DNA of 64,000 nt from Haloplasma contractile SSD-17B (GTDB lineage Bacteria > Bacillota_I > Bacilli_A > Haloplasmatales > Haloplasmataceae), in NCBI RefSeq assembly GCF_000215935.2, contig NZ_AFNU02000012.1, positions 18,207 through 82,206 of the forward strand. Direction: 5' to 3'. The notes under the pieces are model-generated. The model was given only the letters and a program-made list of their open reading frames with translations. It did not search any database and was not told the origin of the DNA. The stretch's first letter is position 1; every line of letters begins with the position of its first letter. Positions 55,277 to 63,980 of the stretch are shown here, in pieces. A program made the position numbers and the translations under genes.

Positions 55277-55939
55277 TTATCTTTTCCCTATCATAATAAA
55301 TAATGAGTAATTTACTTCTTCACCATTAATTATTTTAACATTATTATAGAATGTATGTACAGTAACATTTCTAAAACCAACTCGTTTTAGCCTATTTTTT
55401 AATTTTTTATGATCAAAACCGTTGTGACCAACAAACTCTGGCTCATTCTTATGAAACTGTCCATCTTCCTCATCTAGATCAACGATCATTATATATCCAT
55501 CTTTTTTCAACAAATCATAAAACTGTTTTAGTATCTCTTCAATATCTCTAATATGATGAAGTACCATAGAACTATATATAAGATCTACCTCGTTATTGAA
55601 TTGTTCATGATCATTATTCGATAAATCAATTTTATAGGGTGTCATATGACTAACGTTAGCTTTTTTAATTTTATGTCTTAATACCTCAATCATTGTACTC
55701 GATGAATCAATAAGGATTATATCTTTAAAATAATTATGCAAATTAAAACTAATTAATCCAGTCCCACAGCCATATTCAATCACTTTATACTTACTTGTAT
55801 CATCAACTAATTGACTTATCTCTTTTATAATTTCCTTAGCAATTATTTCTGCTCGTTTTATTCTTCGATCAGTATCCCAACTAGTTGCATAATGATCAAA
55901 GAATTCATTATTCTTATTTTTCGCCTTCACATTCTCCAC
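55277..55939 (-). CDS. Class I SAM-dependent methyltransferase
   Basis: 220 residues with a Rossmann-fold methyltransferase domain. Motif I is VIEYGCGTGLISFNL (about residues 53-67), and motif II/III follows with IILIDSSSTMIEVLR and DLIYSSMVLHHIRDIEEILK. The substrate is unknown. The gene lies 29 bases upstream of the DUF1456 gene on the same strand and may be cotranscribed. Confidence 0.88.
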   Translation of the reverse strand: MENVKAKNKNNEFFDHYATSWDTDRRIKRAEIIAKEIIKEISQLVDDTSKYKVIEYGCGTGLISFNLHNYFKDIILIDSSSTMIEVLRHKIKKANVSHMTPYKIDLSNNDHEQFNNEVDLIYSSMVLHHIRDIEEILKQFYDLLKKDGYIMIVDLDEEDGQFHKNEPEFVGHNGFDHKKLKNRLKRVGFRNVTVHTFYNNVKIINGEEVNYSLFIMIGKR

Positions 55940-55982
55940 AAAATAACTCCTTCTATTTGATAACTAACCAGTTCACTAGTTC

Positions 55983-56504
55983 TTACTTTAACATAATCCA
56001 AAAGCGTCTTACGACATTCCCGTTATCCTCAGTCTCTTCTGACTCAAATACGCCACCATTTTTTATGATTGTTTTCTCAGATGCAATATTACCCTTATTA
56101 CAAGTAATCAATACCTTATCCATACCCATTTCTCTTGTTTTGGCTAAAGCTAACGCAAGCATCTTCGTCGCGTACCCCTTATTTCGGTCACTCGGCCGAA
56201 TGCCCCCACCCAAATGACCATCATACTTTAATAAATAGTCATTCAATCGATGACGTATATTAACGCCTCCGATCACTCTATTGTTACGAACTAACCAGTA
56301 GGTAGTATTTTCAACATGCCCTTTTTTCATGCCAATACCCTTACTGTTATCATCTAATATCTGAATCATTTGTGAAATGGTATCCTTATCAAAATTAAGA
56401 GTGCTTGGTGAAGGACGTTCACTATTATTCTTGAAGTCTTGAACCATATCTAAAAATTCTTCTTTTAGTCTTAACGTTGGTTTTATCAACTTAATTTCAC
56501 TCAT
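55983..56504 (-). CDS. GNAT acetyltransferase (COG3981-type)
   Basis: 173 residues. The acetyl-CoA loop lies in HLGGGIRPSDRNKGYATKML (about residues 95-114), with CNKGNIASEKTIIKNGGVFE in the C-terminal part. The start MSEIKLIKPTLRLKEEFLDM is typical of this acetyltransferase group. Substrate unknown. It is followed by the methyltransferase gene after 43 bases, so the three small genes may form one transcript. Confidence 0.87.
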   Translation of the reverse strand: MSEIKLIKPTLRLKEEFLDMVQDFKNNSERPSPSTLNFDKDTISQMIQILDDNSKGIGMKKGHVENTTYWLVRNNRVIGGVNIRHRLNDYLLKYDGHLGGGIRPSDRNKGYATKMLALALAKTREMGMDKVLITCNKGNIASEKTIIKNGGVFESEETEDNGNVVRRFWIMLK

Positions 56505-56837
56505 GAACTAACTCCCTATCTATTCTTGTGCTTTATACTTCCGTTATCTTTCATTATAGCAAGAAAAGCCTTCACATTACTAGAGACCTTTCAATTTAAA
56601 CCATAGTTATCCATATATCTAATTATACCTTTAATTGTTACTACTATTATCGGGGTCATTTACTCCATTATTATATCATCATTTCATTAAAATAGAATTA
56701 AATTCAACAAAACTTAACCATACTATATGAGTCTTGACATATTAGGTTCTAAATTCAGTGGTAATCATTATAATAAAATTCAAGCTCTTTAAATTAGTTC
56801 GCTCTAACCAATGACAGAGAACTTACACTCAGATAAG
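56505..56837. other. Intergenic stretch without a recognised feature
   Basis: AT-rich sequence between the GNAT gene start and the GH3 terminator. A TTGACA at about 56733 has no correctly spaced -10. No ORF or stable structure stands out. Confidence 0.5.
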
Positions 56838-56878
56838 GAAAAGGTACAATCCAAATTAGTTTAGACTATACCTTTTTT
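56838..56878 (-). terminator. Terminator of the GH3 gene
   Basis: AAAAGGTA / TACCTTTT outer stem with a weaker inner stem on the minus strand. Confidence 0.65.
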
Positions 56879-56896
56879 GTTTATATATATCAGAGA

Positions 56897-59674
56897 TTAA
56901 ACTTGTTTAAATTCAATCCAGTCAATTTGCATTCCTGGCTTTACAAAATCAAGTTTAAGTTCATATAGACCTTCTTCTAACTCAATCTTAACTAATTTTT
57001 GTTTAATCCAACGACCATCCGTACCATTTGTCTGAATTGTAGTCATAAATTCACCATTTAATGATACATTACACGTTGTTTGTGCTAAATTACTTTCAGG
57101 AGACATGATGTTAACGATGATACGATATACTCCCGCTTCTTCTACTTTTATGAAAGTGGCCCCTGCTTGGATTGGTGTTACTCTAGCATCTTTTGTAAGA
57201 TCATGAGCCTGTTGATCTGATATTTCTTTAGCATCAAATTTAGTAACTGTCTCTTCAATCACTTGTTTTCTTTTGAAGACAGGTGCCTCCATTAAGAACT
57301 CACATATATTTTTAGCTGAGCGTTGTAATTCTCCACGTGTTAACGTTCCATTTTCTAATGATTCAATTGTGTTATCATTACCTGAATTAATTTCTGCACC
57401 GTAGTTGTTCACAACCATGTATACATCATTTTGTGAACGAACCATGTTATTGGTTTGCTCTGTACTTTCCGGTCCAGCTTCTATGGCATCATTCATTTTC
57501 GCCCACCAGTCAGTCATAACGATTCCTTTAAATCCCCACTCTTTACGAAGAACCGTTGTATTTAGGTCATAATTCGATGCTGTCCAGTGACCATTGATCG
57601 GGTTATAAGCAGTCATGATTGAATTTGCTCCGCCTTCTTTGACTGCCATTTCAAAACCTTTTAAATAGATTTCCCTTACTGCACGTTCAGATACAATTGC
57701 ATCTACACTATGACGGGCTTTCTCTTGGTTATTACAAGCATAATGTTTTAATGTAGCATTTGAACCACCTGCCATTATTCCACGAGTACAAGCAGCAGCA
57801 AATGCCCCTGTAATTAGTGGGTCCTCTGAGTAATATTCAAAGTTACGACCGTTAAGTGGACTACGACGAATATTCATACCGGGACCTAATAGAAGGTCAA
57901 TTTTATTACTTAATAACTCTTTACCTTCCATTGTGTAAAGTTCTTCTACTAATTCTACATCCCATGTCGCTGCAAGGAGAGTACCAATCGGAAGTTGAGT
58001 AGCTTTAAGTCCACTCTCCATACGAATACCTGAAGGTCCATCTGCGCAACAAGCTATTGGGATTCCTAAATCGAATAAACGATCGCTCACTCCTCCAAAG
58101 GCAGATGCAGTCCCTGGTGTCACATATGGACTACTCATCCCTTCTCCTCTTACGATTGTGGCAAGTTCCTGATCACTTAACTGTGCAATAAATGTATCGA
58201 TATCAATCTTGCCATCTTTAACATCGCTTAATTTGTATCCCCTGTCTCCTGTTTGTTCTAGAGTCATTGGAAGATTGTTCTCAATTCGTTCTTTTAACGA
58301 AATCTTTCGCTTCGGAACGTCTACATACGTTACCTCATATGTACCGTCTTGATTCTGTTTTCCAGGCTTCATTCGCTTAAAATCTTCGATTGGAGCTAGT
58401 GCTTCTTCAAGCTGCTTCACTACTACCAGTTCATCAACCTGATGTCCTTCTTTATTATCCACACCTATTTGAGTAACATTTTTAACACTATTCCCTACAT
58501 AAAGATTGTATGTTCCTGCTTCTAAAACATATGAAGATGGATGTCCTGTCACTCCACTATCATCATATGAAGCCATGCTACTTACAGGGAAACAAATCGT
58601 AAGTGTTTGTGATTCACCTGGATTTAGTGTGTTTGTTTTTTTAAACGCAACCAATACCTTAGCCGGTTTACCTAACTTACCTTGAGGTGCCCCGTAATAA
58701 ACTTGAACAACTTCCTTACCTGCATAAATTGATCCTGTATTTTTAACCGTAACGTTTAATTCAATATAAGACTCCTCATTCTTAGTACTTAGTTTTGCTT
58801 CGTCAGATTTTATCTCAAAACTAGTATAAGACAATCCATATCCAAATTCATACTGCACTTTATTCGGTCTAAACGTTTCGAAAAAACGGTAACCGACATA
58901 GATATCCTCTTGGTAATAATTCTTTATTTCATCCCCATAATTAGCAGTTGATGGGTAATCATCAATTGAACATGCGATTGTATCCGTTAACTTACCACTA
59001 GGTGTCACATCTCCCAATAATACATCAGCAGCCGCATTTCCACCTTCAATTCCACCTTGCCACATGAGGATGACACTATTAATTGAGTTTTCATACGCAT
59101 CGTTCATCCAGTTCATATCTATAATGTTTGAAACATTCAAGACAACTGACACTTGCTCAAAATGTTTTGTAACCATATTAAGCATTTCTTTTTCCTCAGA
59201 TGTTAATTGGTAACTTCCTTCAGCATTTGCATTATCTTTATCTTCACCAGCGGTACGTCCAATTACAACAATTGCCTTTTCAGACTTATTTCTTGCATTC
59301 GATACAAGTCCATCAGTTAACGGCATTTCTTTTTGATGCCATGGCTCGGCTGCCCAACCTCCACCACCGTTGTCAAATGGATGTTCTTTAATCCATTTTT
59401 CATAAATTGCAGCTAGTTCTTCGTTGACAACCAAATTTTTGCCACGAAGTCCATCTAAAAGATTAGTCGTATATAAAACATTTACAGCACCACCAGATCC
59501 TGTACCACTTCTATAATAATCAATCTGGGTTCTTCCGAAAATTGATACTGATTCTCCATCCTTCAAAGGAAGAACTTGTCCTTCATTTTTTAATAACACA
59601 GCACCTTCTGCTGCAACCTTTCTACTAAAATCGGCAAATCCCTTTAATGGAATACCAATGTTTTGTGTAGTCAT
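56897..59674 (-). CDS. Domain-permuted family 3 glycoside hydrolase (beta-glucosidase type)
   Basis: 925 residues from the ATG at 59674 (GGAGGAGAATTAT site). Domains are in reversed order: GH3 C-type sandwich first (about 10-270, VAAEGAVLLKNEGQVLPLKD), a fibronectin-like domain (about 280-410, NTGSIYAGKEVVQVYYGAPQ), then the GH3 TIM barrel (about 500-780, GPSGIRMESGL, GMNIRRSPLNGRNFEYYSED). The catalytic nucleophile Asp is in GIVMTDWWAK. A CBM6-like domain (about 835-925) closes it. No signal peptide, so it is probably cytoplasmic and cleaves imported gluco-oligosaccharides. Reversed GH3 enzymes are known from rumen Bacillota. Confidence 0.9.
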   Translation of the reverse strand: MTTQNIGIPLKGFADFSRKVAAEGAVLLKNEGQVLPLKDGESVSIFGRTQIDYYRSGTGSGGAVNVLYTTNLLDGLRGKNLVVNEELAAIYEKWIKEHPFDNGGGGWAAEPWHQKEMPLTDGLVSNARNKSEKAIVVIGRTAGEDKDNANAEGSYQLTSEEKEMLNMVTKHFEQVSVVLNVSNIIDMNWMNDAYENSINSVILMWQGGIEGGNAAADVLLGDVTPSGKLTDTIACSIDDYPSTANYGDEIKNYYQEDIYVGYRFFETFRPNKVQYEFGYGLSYTSFEIKSDEAKLSTKNEESYIELNVTVKNTGSIYAGKEVVQVYYGAPQGKLGKPAKVLVAFKKTNTLNPGESQTLTICFPVSSMASYDDSGVTGHPSSYVLEAGTYNLYVGNSVKNVTQIGVDNKEGHQVDELVVVKQLEEALAPIEDFKRMKPGKQNQDGTYEVTYVDVPKRKISLKERIENNLPMTLEQTGDRGYKLSDVKDGKIDIDTFIAQLSDQELATIVRGEGMSSPYVTPGTASAFGGVSDRLFDLGIPIACCADGPSGIRMESGLKATQLPIGTLLAATWDVELVEELYTMEGKELLSNKIDLLLGPGMNIRRSPLNGRNFEYYSEDPLITGAFAAACTRGIMAGGSNATLKHYACNNQEKARHSVDAIVSERAVREIYLKGFEMAVKEGGANSIMTAYNPINGHWTASNYDLNTTVLRKEWGFKGIVMTDWWAKMNDAIEAGPESTEQTNNMVRSQNDVYMVVNNYGAEINSGNDNTIESLENGTLTRGELQRSAKNICEFLMEAPVFKRKQVIEETVTKFDAKEISDQQAHDLTKDARVTPIQAGATFIKVEEAGVYRIIVNIMSPESNLAQTTCNVSLNGEFMTTIQTNGTDGRWIKQKLVKIELEEGLYELKLDFVKPGMQIDWIEFKQV

Positions 59675-59705
59675 ATAATTCTCCTCCATTTATAATGATA
59701 CCCCT

Positions 59706-59734
59706 ATTATAAAACATATAGAAAGGGTTATCAA
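59706..59734 (-). promoter_or_regulatory. Promoter of the GH3 gene
   Basis: TTGATA, 17-base spacer, TATAAT on the minus strand; transcript start near 59700, just before the GH3 ribosome binding site. Confidence 0.85.
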
Positions 59735-59740
59735 TAGATT

Positions 59741-59760
59741 TTGCGAAAACGTATTCGCAA
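59741..59760 (-). promoter_or_regulatory. LacI/CcpA-type operator upstream of the GH3 promoter
   Basis: TTGCGAATACGTTTTCGCAA is a near-perfect palindrome around a central ACGT, seven bases from the -35. The form resembles cre sites and LacI-family operators. Because it lies upstream of -35, it could serve activation or looping rather than simple blocking. Confidence 0.6.
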
Positions 59761-59814
59761 AGTACCTTGTCTTAATTATAGGTAAGTTGTTAATTATCGA
59801 CTATTTATTCTATA

Positions 59815-59853
59815 ATAAAAACCCACTACTTTTTTACCTAAAGTAATGAGTTT
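59815..59853 (-). terminator. Terminator of the GH5 gene
   Basis: AAACTCATTACTT / AAGTAGTGGGTTT stem followed by TTATT on the minus strand; a decayed copy is seen at about 61907-61945. Confidence 0.8.
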
Positions 59854-59872
59854 AACTATGAATGATTAGAGT

Positions 59873-61489
59873 TTATTTAAAATATATTCGAGCTAGATCT
59901 ACGCCTCCTTCATTTACTGACACTTTTATGGTTGCTTCATTAGCTGATAACAACGATACTTGCTTTGTTGTCGTTTTTGTTGTCGTTTTTCCAAGCGTTA
60001 CTGTGCCTAACTCGCAGTCATCTTGATAGATTGAAATGGATGCATGTTTATCACATGTGTATTCAAAGACTACCGAATTTTCATATGTAACATGATTGAT
60101 TGAGTAGGTAGCAAATTCTCCTGCTTCTAAATTTAATAAAAACCGATCCCACATACAATCAAAGTAAAAACGCTGTTCTTTCTTATAGGTATCATCCTCT
60201 TTTATACACATACCTGTTCCGCTTCTATATTTTGTATCATTGTTGCCTAGTCTAATCCCGCTAAATGAATTACTCTTACCTGGCAACTCATCAAAGTCGG
60301 TGGCTCTTACCGAACAGCCTGGTATTCTAAATACTGAGTTGGTAACTTCTTTATTATAGTTACAGTTTTTAACTTTCATATTTTCTAAATACTCATCTAG
60401 AATTTTAGTTGCCTCATCATAACTAGGACGTGGGCCTCCCTTTGTATACGCTAAGAGTTTCGACCATCCTTCTGGTGTCTTGATCGAATACGGCGAGTTT
60501 GTACAGTTCATTTTTTTCCAAGGCCAAAGGTTATACCCAATCCCTAGTGATACAGATAAAGGATATATTGCTGTATACCATTCTACTAGATTCTCTCCTG
60601 TCTCTCCTAGCCATAGTGGTGCATCGAGTTTTTGTGACAACTCAAGCCACTCAGTAAATGCCGACTTGTCCGGTAAGCATGCATAACGATGAAAATGAAT
60701 CACCATGTTGTCATCATATTTTTTATGAAACACGTCAGTTCGAGTTGACCAGTGGTGCCCCTCAATTGAGAATAGGTGCTTTGGATCAACCTCACGAATA
60801 GTAGCTATAGCCTCCTCATAAAACTGAGACAACTTAGGTACTAAATAATCATAATCTCCAACCTCATTCTTCGGACGAATCGGTTCATTTAATAAATCAT
60901 AGCCACCTACAATCCATCTGTCTTTATAACGTTCAGCAAGTTTTCTCCAAATCGCAAGTCCTTTTGACCAGCTATCCTCATCTAAAAATAACCTGGGTCT
61001 ATCATCGATTGAATCATCTATATTAGCACCAGTTTGTCCACCAGGAGCCCCGTGCATATCTAAAAATGCATATATTCCAAACTGTTCACACCAATCAATG
61101 CACTGATCTAACAGTTTAAAACCTTCTTCCTTCCATATCAACCCAGGCTCATTCTCCATAAGATTCCGCCAGTTAAATGGAATTCGAACCGAATTATAGC
61201 CTTGATCTGCCATTGCTTGAATGTCTTCTTTCGTAATATAGTTATCCCTAAATCGTTTCCAAAATTGTTTTGAATACTCACTTCCTGTTAATTCACGGAT
61301 TACAGCCTCAATGCGTCTTGGACGATCAAAGGCACCCGTATGAGACATCCACATGTATCCTTCAGGAAGTAGCCAGTTTCCGAGTCCCCATCCAGTTAAG
61401 ATGATTTCTTCACCATCACCATTTACAATTGTTCTACCTTTAGCCTTTAAAAATCCTTTTACTCTGTTTCTGTTAATCTTCTCGTTCAT
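59873..61489 (-). CDS. Glycoside hydrolase family 5 (exo-beta-1,3-glucanase-like) with C-terminal CBM-like domain
   Basis: 538 residues from the ATG at 61489 (GATGAGGGTGG site; the longer frame above it has none). The catalytic barrel (about 15-370) has GYNSVRIPFNWRNLM, acid/base Glu in DLLNEPIRPK, and nucleophile Glu in PLWLGETGEN. The TGWGLGNWLLPEGYMW start is typical of exo-glucanases. About 150 C-terminal residues (SVFRIPGCSVRATDFDELPG to LARIYFK) form a CBM6/35-like sandwich. No signal peptide. It works with the GH3 enzyme on beta-glucan fragments (inference). Its nearest clear promoter is the duplicated one at 61808-61836. Confidence 0.88.
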   Translation of the reverse strand: MNEKINRNRVKGFLKAKGRTIVNGDGEEIILTGWGLGNWLLPEGYMWMSHTGAFDRPRRIEAVIRELTGSEYSKQFWKRFRDNYITKEDIQAMADQGYNSVRIPFNWRNLMENEPGLIWKEEGFKLLDQCIDWCEQFGIYAFLDMHGAPGGQTGANIDDSIDDRPRLFLDEDSWSKGLAIWRKLAERYKDRWIVGGYDLLNEPIRPKNEVGDYDYLVPKLSQFYEEAIATIREVDPKHLFSIEGHHWSTRTDVFHKKYDDNMVIHFHRYACLPDKSAFTEWLELSQKLDAPLWLGETGENLVEWYTAIYPLSVSLGIGYNLWPWKKMNCTNSPYSIKTPEGWSKLLAYTKGGPRPSYDEATKILDEYLENMKVKNCNYNKEVTNSVFRIPGCSVRATDFDELPGKSNSFSGIRLGNNDTKYRSGTGMCIKEDDTYKKEQRFYFDCMWDRFLLNLEAGEFATYSINHVTYENSVVFEYTCDKHASISIYQDDCELGTVTLGKTTTKTTTKQVSLLSANEATIKVSVNEGGVDLARIYFK

Positions 61490-61561
61490 TAAACCACCCT
61501 CATCTCTATAATTTATTAAGTGACTTATCAAAGATAGTCACTTCTACATACCAGTATCCTT

Positions 61562-61768
61562 CTACACATCTTCACCCATAAACCAGTTCCCTTGATGATC
61601 ACTCGCAAGGATTTTCTTTGTATAATCATTTAGTCTTGATGTCGTGTAATTGTATCGTTCATAATCATTTGCAAAATAATTGACTATAGCAATTTGATCA
61701 TATTGTCTCTCAGGAAAAATATCATCATTCATTTCTTCATAATCCCTAATAAAACACGCTCTAGTTAT
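61562..61768 (-). pseudogene. Relic: GH3-type start region fused to the 3' end of another gene
   Basis: The duplicated GGAGGAG site is followed by ATA-ACT in the position of the GH3 ATG-ACT, so the start codon is lost. The frame then runs 68 codons, ITRACFIRDYEEMNDDIFPE ... DYTKKILASDHQGNWFMGED-V, to a TAG. The C-terminal part is protein-like but is not GH3. It looks like a deletion that joined a duplicated 5' region to the tail of an unidentified gene. Translation is doubtful. Confidence 0.65.
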
Positions 61769-61807
61769 ATAATTCTTTTCTCCTCCATTTATAATGATAT
61801 CCCCCCT

Positions 61808-61836
61808 ATTATAAAATATATAAAAAGGCTTATCAA
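61808..61836 (-). promoter_or_regulatory. Duplicated promoter, probable promoter of the GH5 gene
   Basis: TTGATA, 17-base spacer, TATAAT, as intact as the GH3 copy. The only complete gene downstream is GH5 at 61489, about 320 bases away, with the relic ORF in between. Confidence 0.7.
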
Positions 61837-61957
61837 CAGATTTGACGAAAACGTATTCGGAAATGCTGGTTTCCTAACTATAGGTAAATTCTTATATTAA
61901 AAACTCACTTCTTTATTGACCATAAATTAATAAGTTTAACTTATTAATTATTACAGT

Positions 61958-62092
61958 TTATTTAAAATATATTTGAGATAGATCTAGTACTTCATTCACT
62001 ATTACTTTTATAGTTGATTCACTAGATGATAATAACAATATTTGTTTTGTTCTCGTTTTTTCAAGCGTGGTCATGCCTAATTTATGTTCATC
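61958..62092 (-). pseudogene. Relic of a second GH5 C-terminus
   Basis: 44 codons ending in TAA: DEHKLGMTTLEKTRTKQILL then LSSSESTIKVIVNEV and LDLSQIYFK. This matches the GH5 tail (CELGTVTLGKTTTK, LLSANEATIKVSVNEGG, DLARIYFK). Upstream it runs into a stop, and the rest of the gene is gone. Confidence 0.8.
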
Positions 62093-62239
62093 TTATAAGT
62101 ATATAAAAAGGAACATTCTCATCACTCATTTCTATTGAGATTGTCCCAATTAAAGTTTGACGCTTTTATCTTAATTTTTGTTCCATAGTCATTAAATAAT
62201 GGTTATAGTTTTTCTAAATTTAAACCTAGCGTTCTATTA
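62093..62239. other. Degenerate sequence, possibly more gene relic
   Basis: The minus strand contains a short protein-like frame (PLFNDYGTKIKIKASNFNWD) bounded by stops. It may be a further fragment of the lost carbohydrate genes. No ribosome binding site. Confidence 0.3.
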
Positions 62240-63076
62240 TTAATCCTTATAATTAAAGTTGACCGTTTTCATAAAAATGACTATTAACAAGCTACTAATA
62301 ATTGTTAATATACTTGCAATTGCTGCCATATTATACGCTACAGGTTTATCATATAACACTACAAACCATTCTGCAAACCCCCATGATAAACAAACTGTAA
62401 ATGTCTTAACTAGCATTATACCACCAAGAATGTTTCCAAAGCCTTTGTTTTTCAGGAGATAGGCTGCAGTAATTGCAAATGCAGGAAAGACTATACATAA
62501 GTCATTAATGAGAACTGAATACGTCCTCGGTGGAACATGATTAGTTACACCTTCTAATACCATTCCTATCCATGCAGGACCAAGAACAACAATGATCATT
62601 ATTAAAAAAGTTGCTGTCGCAACACGAACCGTTTTTGGTAAATAACTATTGCTTTCAACTACTTTCATATTAAAACTTGTAAACCCAACAATTAAACTGT
62701 AGATTGATAGGCCAAAAACGAATAAATAAATTAAATAAAATGAGGTATAGTAGGCTTCAATTATAAATAATCCATACCCATAAAATAAATAACCGGTTAA
62801 ACCAATCATAAACATAAAGAGTTTAACATTAGGTTTAAGTAAATAAGCGACTGAAAGACTAATTAATACAAGAGTAAACGGAATGGTGATTATGTCCTGT
62901 CCTATTGCCCCATGCATACCGAACTCAGTAACAGTTCCTACTGATACTACATCTTCATAATATGTTTGATCGATTAAACTTAAGATTGCTACAACTAGTG
63001 CCATTATAGATGAAATAAGACTCATGAACGCAACAAGACGTGATCGCCTCTCATTCATTAGTTTTAAATTACTCAT
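62240..63076 (-). CDS. Eight-helix membrane protein of unknown function
   Basis: 278 residues with about eight hydrophobic helices (for example VAFMSLISSIMALVVAILSL, TIPFTLVLISLSVAYLL, FLIMIIVVLGPAWIGMVLEG). I do not recognise a family. It follows the TetR gene by 16 bases in one operon, so it is probably controlled by that repressor. This arrangement is usual for exporters or membrane sensors of toxic compounds (inference). Confidence 0.75.
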   Translation of the reverse strand: MSNLKLMNERRSRLVAFMSLISSIMALVVAILSLIDQTYYEDVVSVGTVTEFGMHGAIGQDIITIPFTLVLISLSVAYLLKPNVKLFMFMIGLTGYLFYGYGLFIIEAYYTSFYLIYLFVFGLSIYSLIVGFTSFNMKVVESNSYLPKTVRVATATFLIMIIVVLGPAWIGMVLEGVTNHVPPRTYSVLINDLCIVFPAFAITAAYLLKNKGFGNILGGIMLVKTFTVCLSWGFAEWFVVLYDKPVAYNMAAIASILTIISSLLIVIFMKTVNFNYKD

Positions 63077-63092
63077 AAAACCCTCTCCTTTT

Positions 63093-63680
63093 TTAATTTA
63101 ATATATACGTGATTTCACTTTTGATTTTTTCTAAAACTTCAACCTGTGACATGACTTGTCTCTGTTTTATATAAAAGAGGATGTTTGCATGCACCGTGTT
63201 TGAAATAATTCTTTGTTTCATCTCAACATCCACTTCTCGTATCACACCTTCCTTCACACACTCATGTAAGTTATTTATAGATAACTTTACAATCTCCGGA
63301 AGATAGTGACCTCCTCCACTTATTTCTGCAGGTGGATCCCCCATATCTTCAAGGAATACGACCTGAAAGATATGAGGATTACTAGTAAAATAATGACTAT
63401 AAGCAATTGAGGTTCGTACTACTTTTTCCTCAGCTGTCTTACACTTCTCATGTTCTGTTAATACGTACTCCATACATTCACTAAAAAATTCTTCCACACA
63501 GTAAAACAGGAGTTCATTCAAATTTTTAAAATAGTTATATAAGGTACCTGACGCATAACCTGCTAATTCAGCTACCTTTTTAGCTGTCAAATTGGAAACC
63601 CCTTCATGCTTAATAATATGTATTGCAGAATCTATGAAGTACTTTTTCTTTCTTTGAATTTGTAGTGATTTCTTACTCAT
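63093..63680 (-). CDS. TetR/AcrR family transcriptional repressor
   Basis: 195 residues. The N-terminal helix-turn-helix (about 12-55) is IHIIKHEGVSNLTAKKVAEL then AGYASGTLYNYFKNLNELLF, the standard TetR motif. The C-terminal part is a helical ligand domain. It probably represses itself and the membrane protein gene through the repeats upstream. The ligand is unknown. Confidence 0.92.
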   Translation of the reverse strand: MSKKSLQIQRKKKYFIDSAIHIIKHEGVSNLTAKKVAELAGYASGTLYNYFKNLNELLFYCVEEFFSECMEYVLTEHEKCKTAEEKVVRTSIAYSHYFTSNPHIFQVVFLEDMGDPPAEISGGGHYLPEIVKLSINNLHECVKEGVIREVDVEMKQRIISNTVHANILFYIKQRQVMSQVEVLEKIKSEITYILN

Positions 63681-63715
63681 CTGTATACATCCCTCTACCT
63701 TAGTTTATTGTAAAA

Positions 63716-63757
63716 TCATTCAAAGTGAATGATGTTCATTTTATGAATATTGTTCAT
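63716..63757. promoter_or_regulatory. Probable TetR operator cluster
   Basis: TCATTCA-AAG-TGAATGA (63716-63732) is a perfect 7-3-7 palindrome. It is followed by TTCAT-TTT-ATGAA (63735-63747) and a further TTCATTA half-site to 63757. All lie between the predicted start and the TetR gene. Confidence 0.65.
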
Positions 63758-63766
63758 TATAATACT

Positions 63767-63795
63767 AGTTTACTTCCAAACGAGTAAGTTGTCAA
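63767..63795 (-). promoter_or_regulatory. Promoter of the TetR operon
   Basis: TTGACA, 17-base spacer, TAAACT on the minus strand. A TATAAT at about 63761-63756 is closer but lacks a -35. Confidence 0.55.
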
Positions 63796-63942
63796 TGATT
63801 TCTATTAATCTTTGGAAATTTACATGATCTTAACTAAATAGAAAAAAGGTACTGACTAAACACATACCGTTCAGTTAAAAGGAAAAATTATATTACTTTC
63901 AATCTCTAATCACACAGTAGAAAACTATATGAATCACAAAAT

Positions 63943-63980
63943 AAAAATACCTTCTATTTCTAAAAATAGAGGTATTTTTA
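63943..63980. terminator. Terminator at the right edge
   Basis: AAAAATACCTTCTATTT / AAATAGAGGTATTTTT stem with a three-base loop and T-runs on both strands; it probably ends a gene that lies beyond the window. The stretch 63796-63942 shows no gene. Confidence 0.75.

Larger units (their letters stand above)
59683..60030. repeat. Left copy of a diverged duplication (GH3 promoter, terminator, GH5 tail)
   Basis: This segment and 61770-62100 align end to end: ribosome binding site, promoter, operator, terminator and the last about 50 codons of the GH5 frame. The shared strings include CTCCTCCATTTATAATGATA and GAAAACGTATTCG. The left copy is the functional one. Confidence 0.85.
61770..62100. repeat. 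Right copy of the GH-locus duplication (decayed)
   Basis: Collinear with 59683-60030. It retains the promoter perfectly, a degraded operator (TTGACGAAAACGTATTCGGAA), a broken terminator, and 44 codons of a GH5 C-terminus. Confidence 0.85.
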
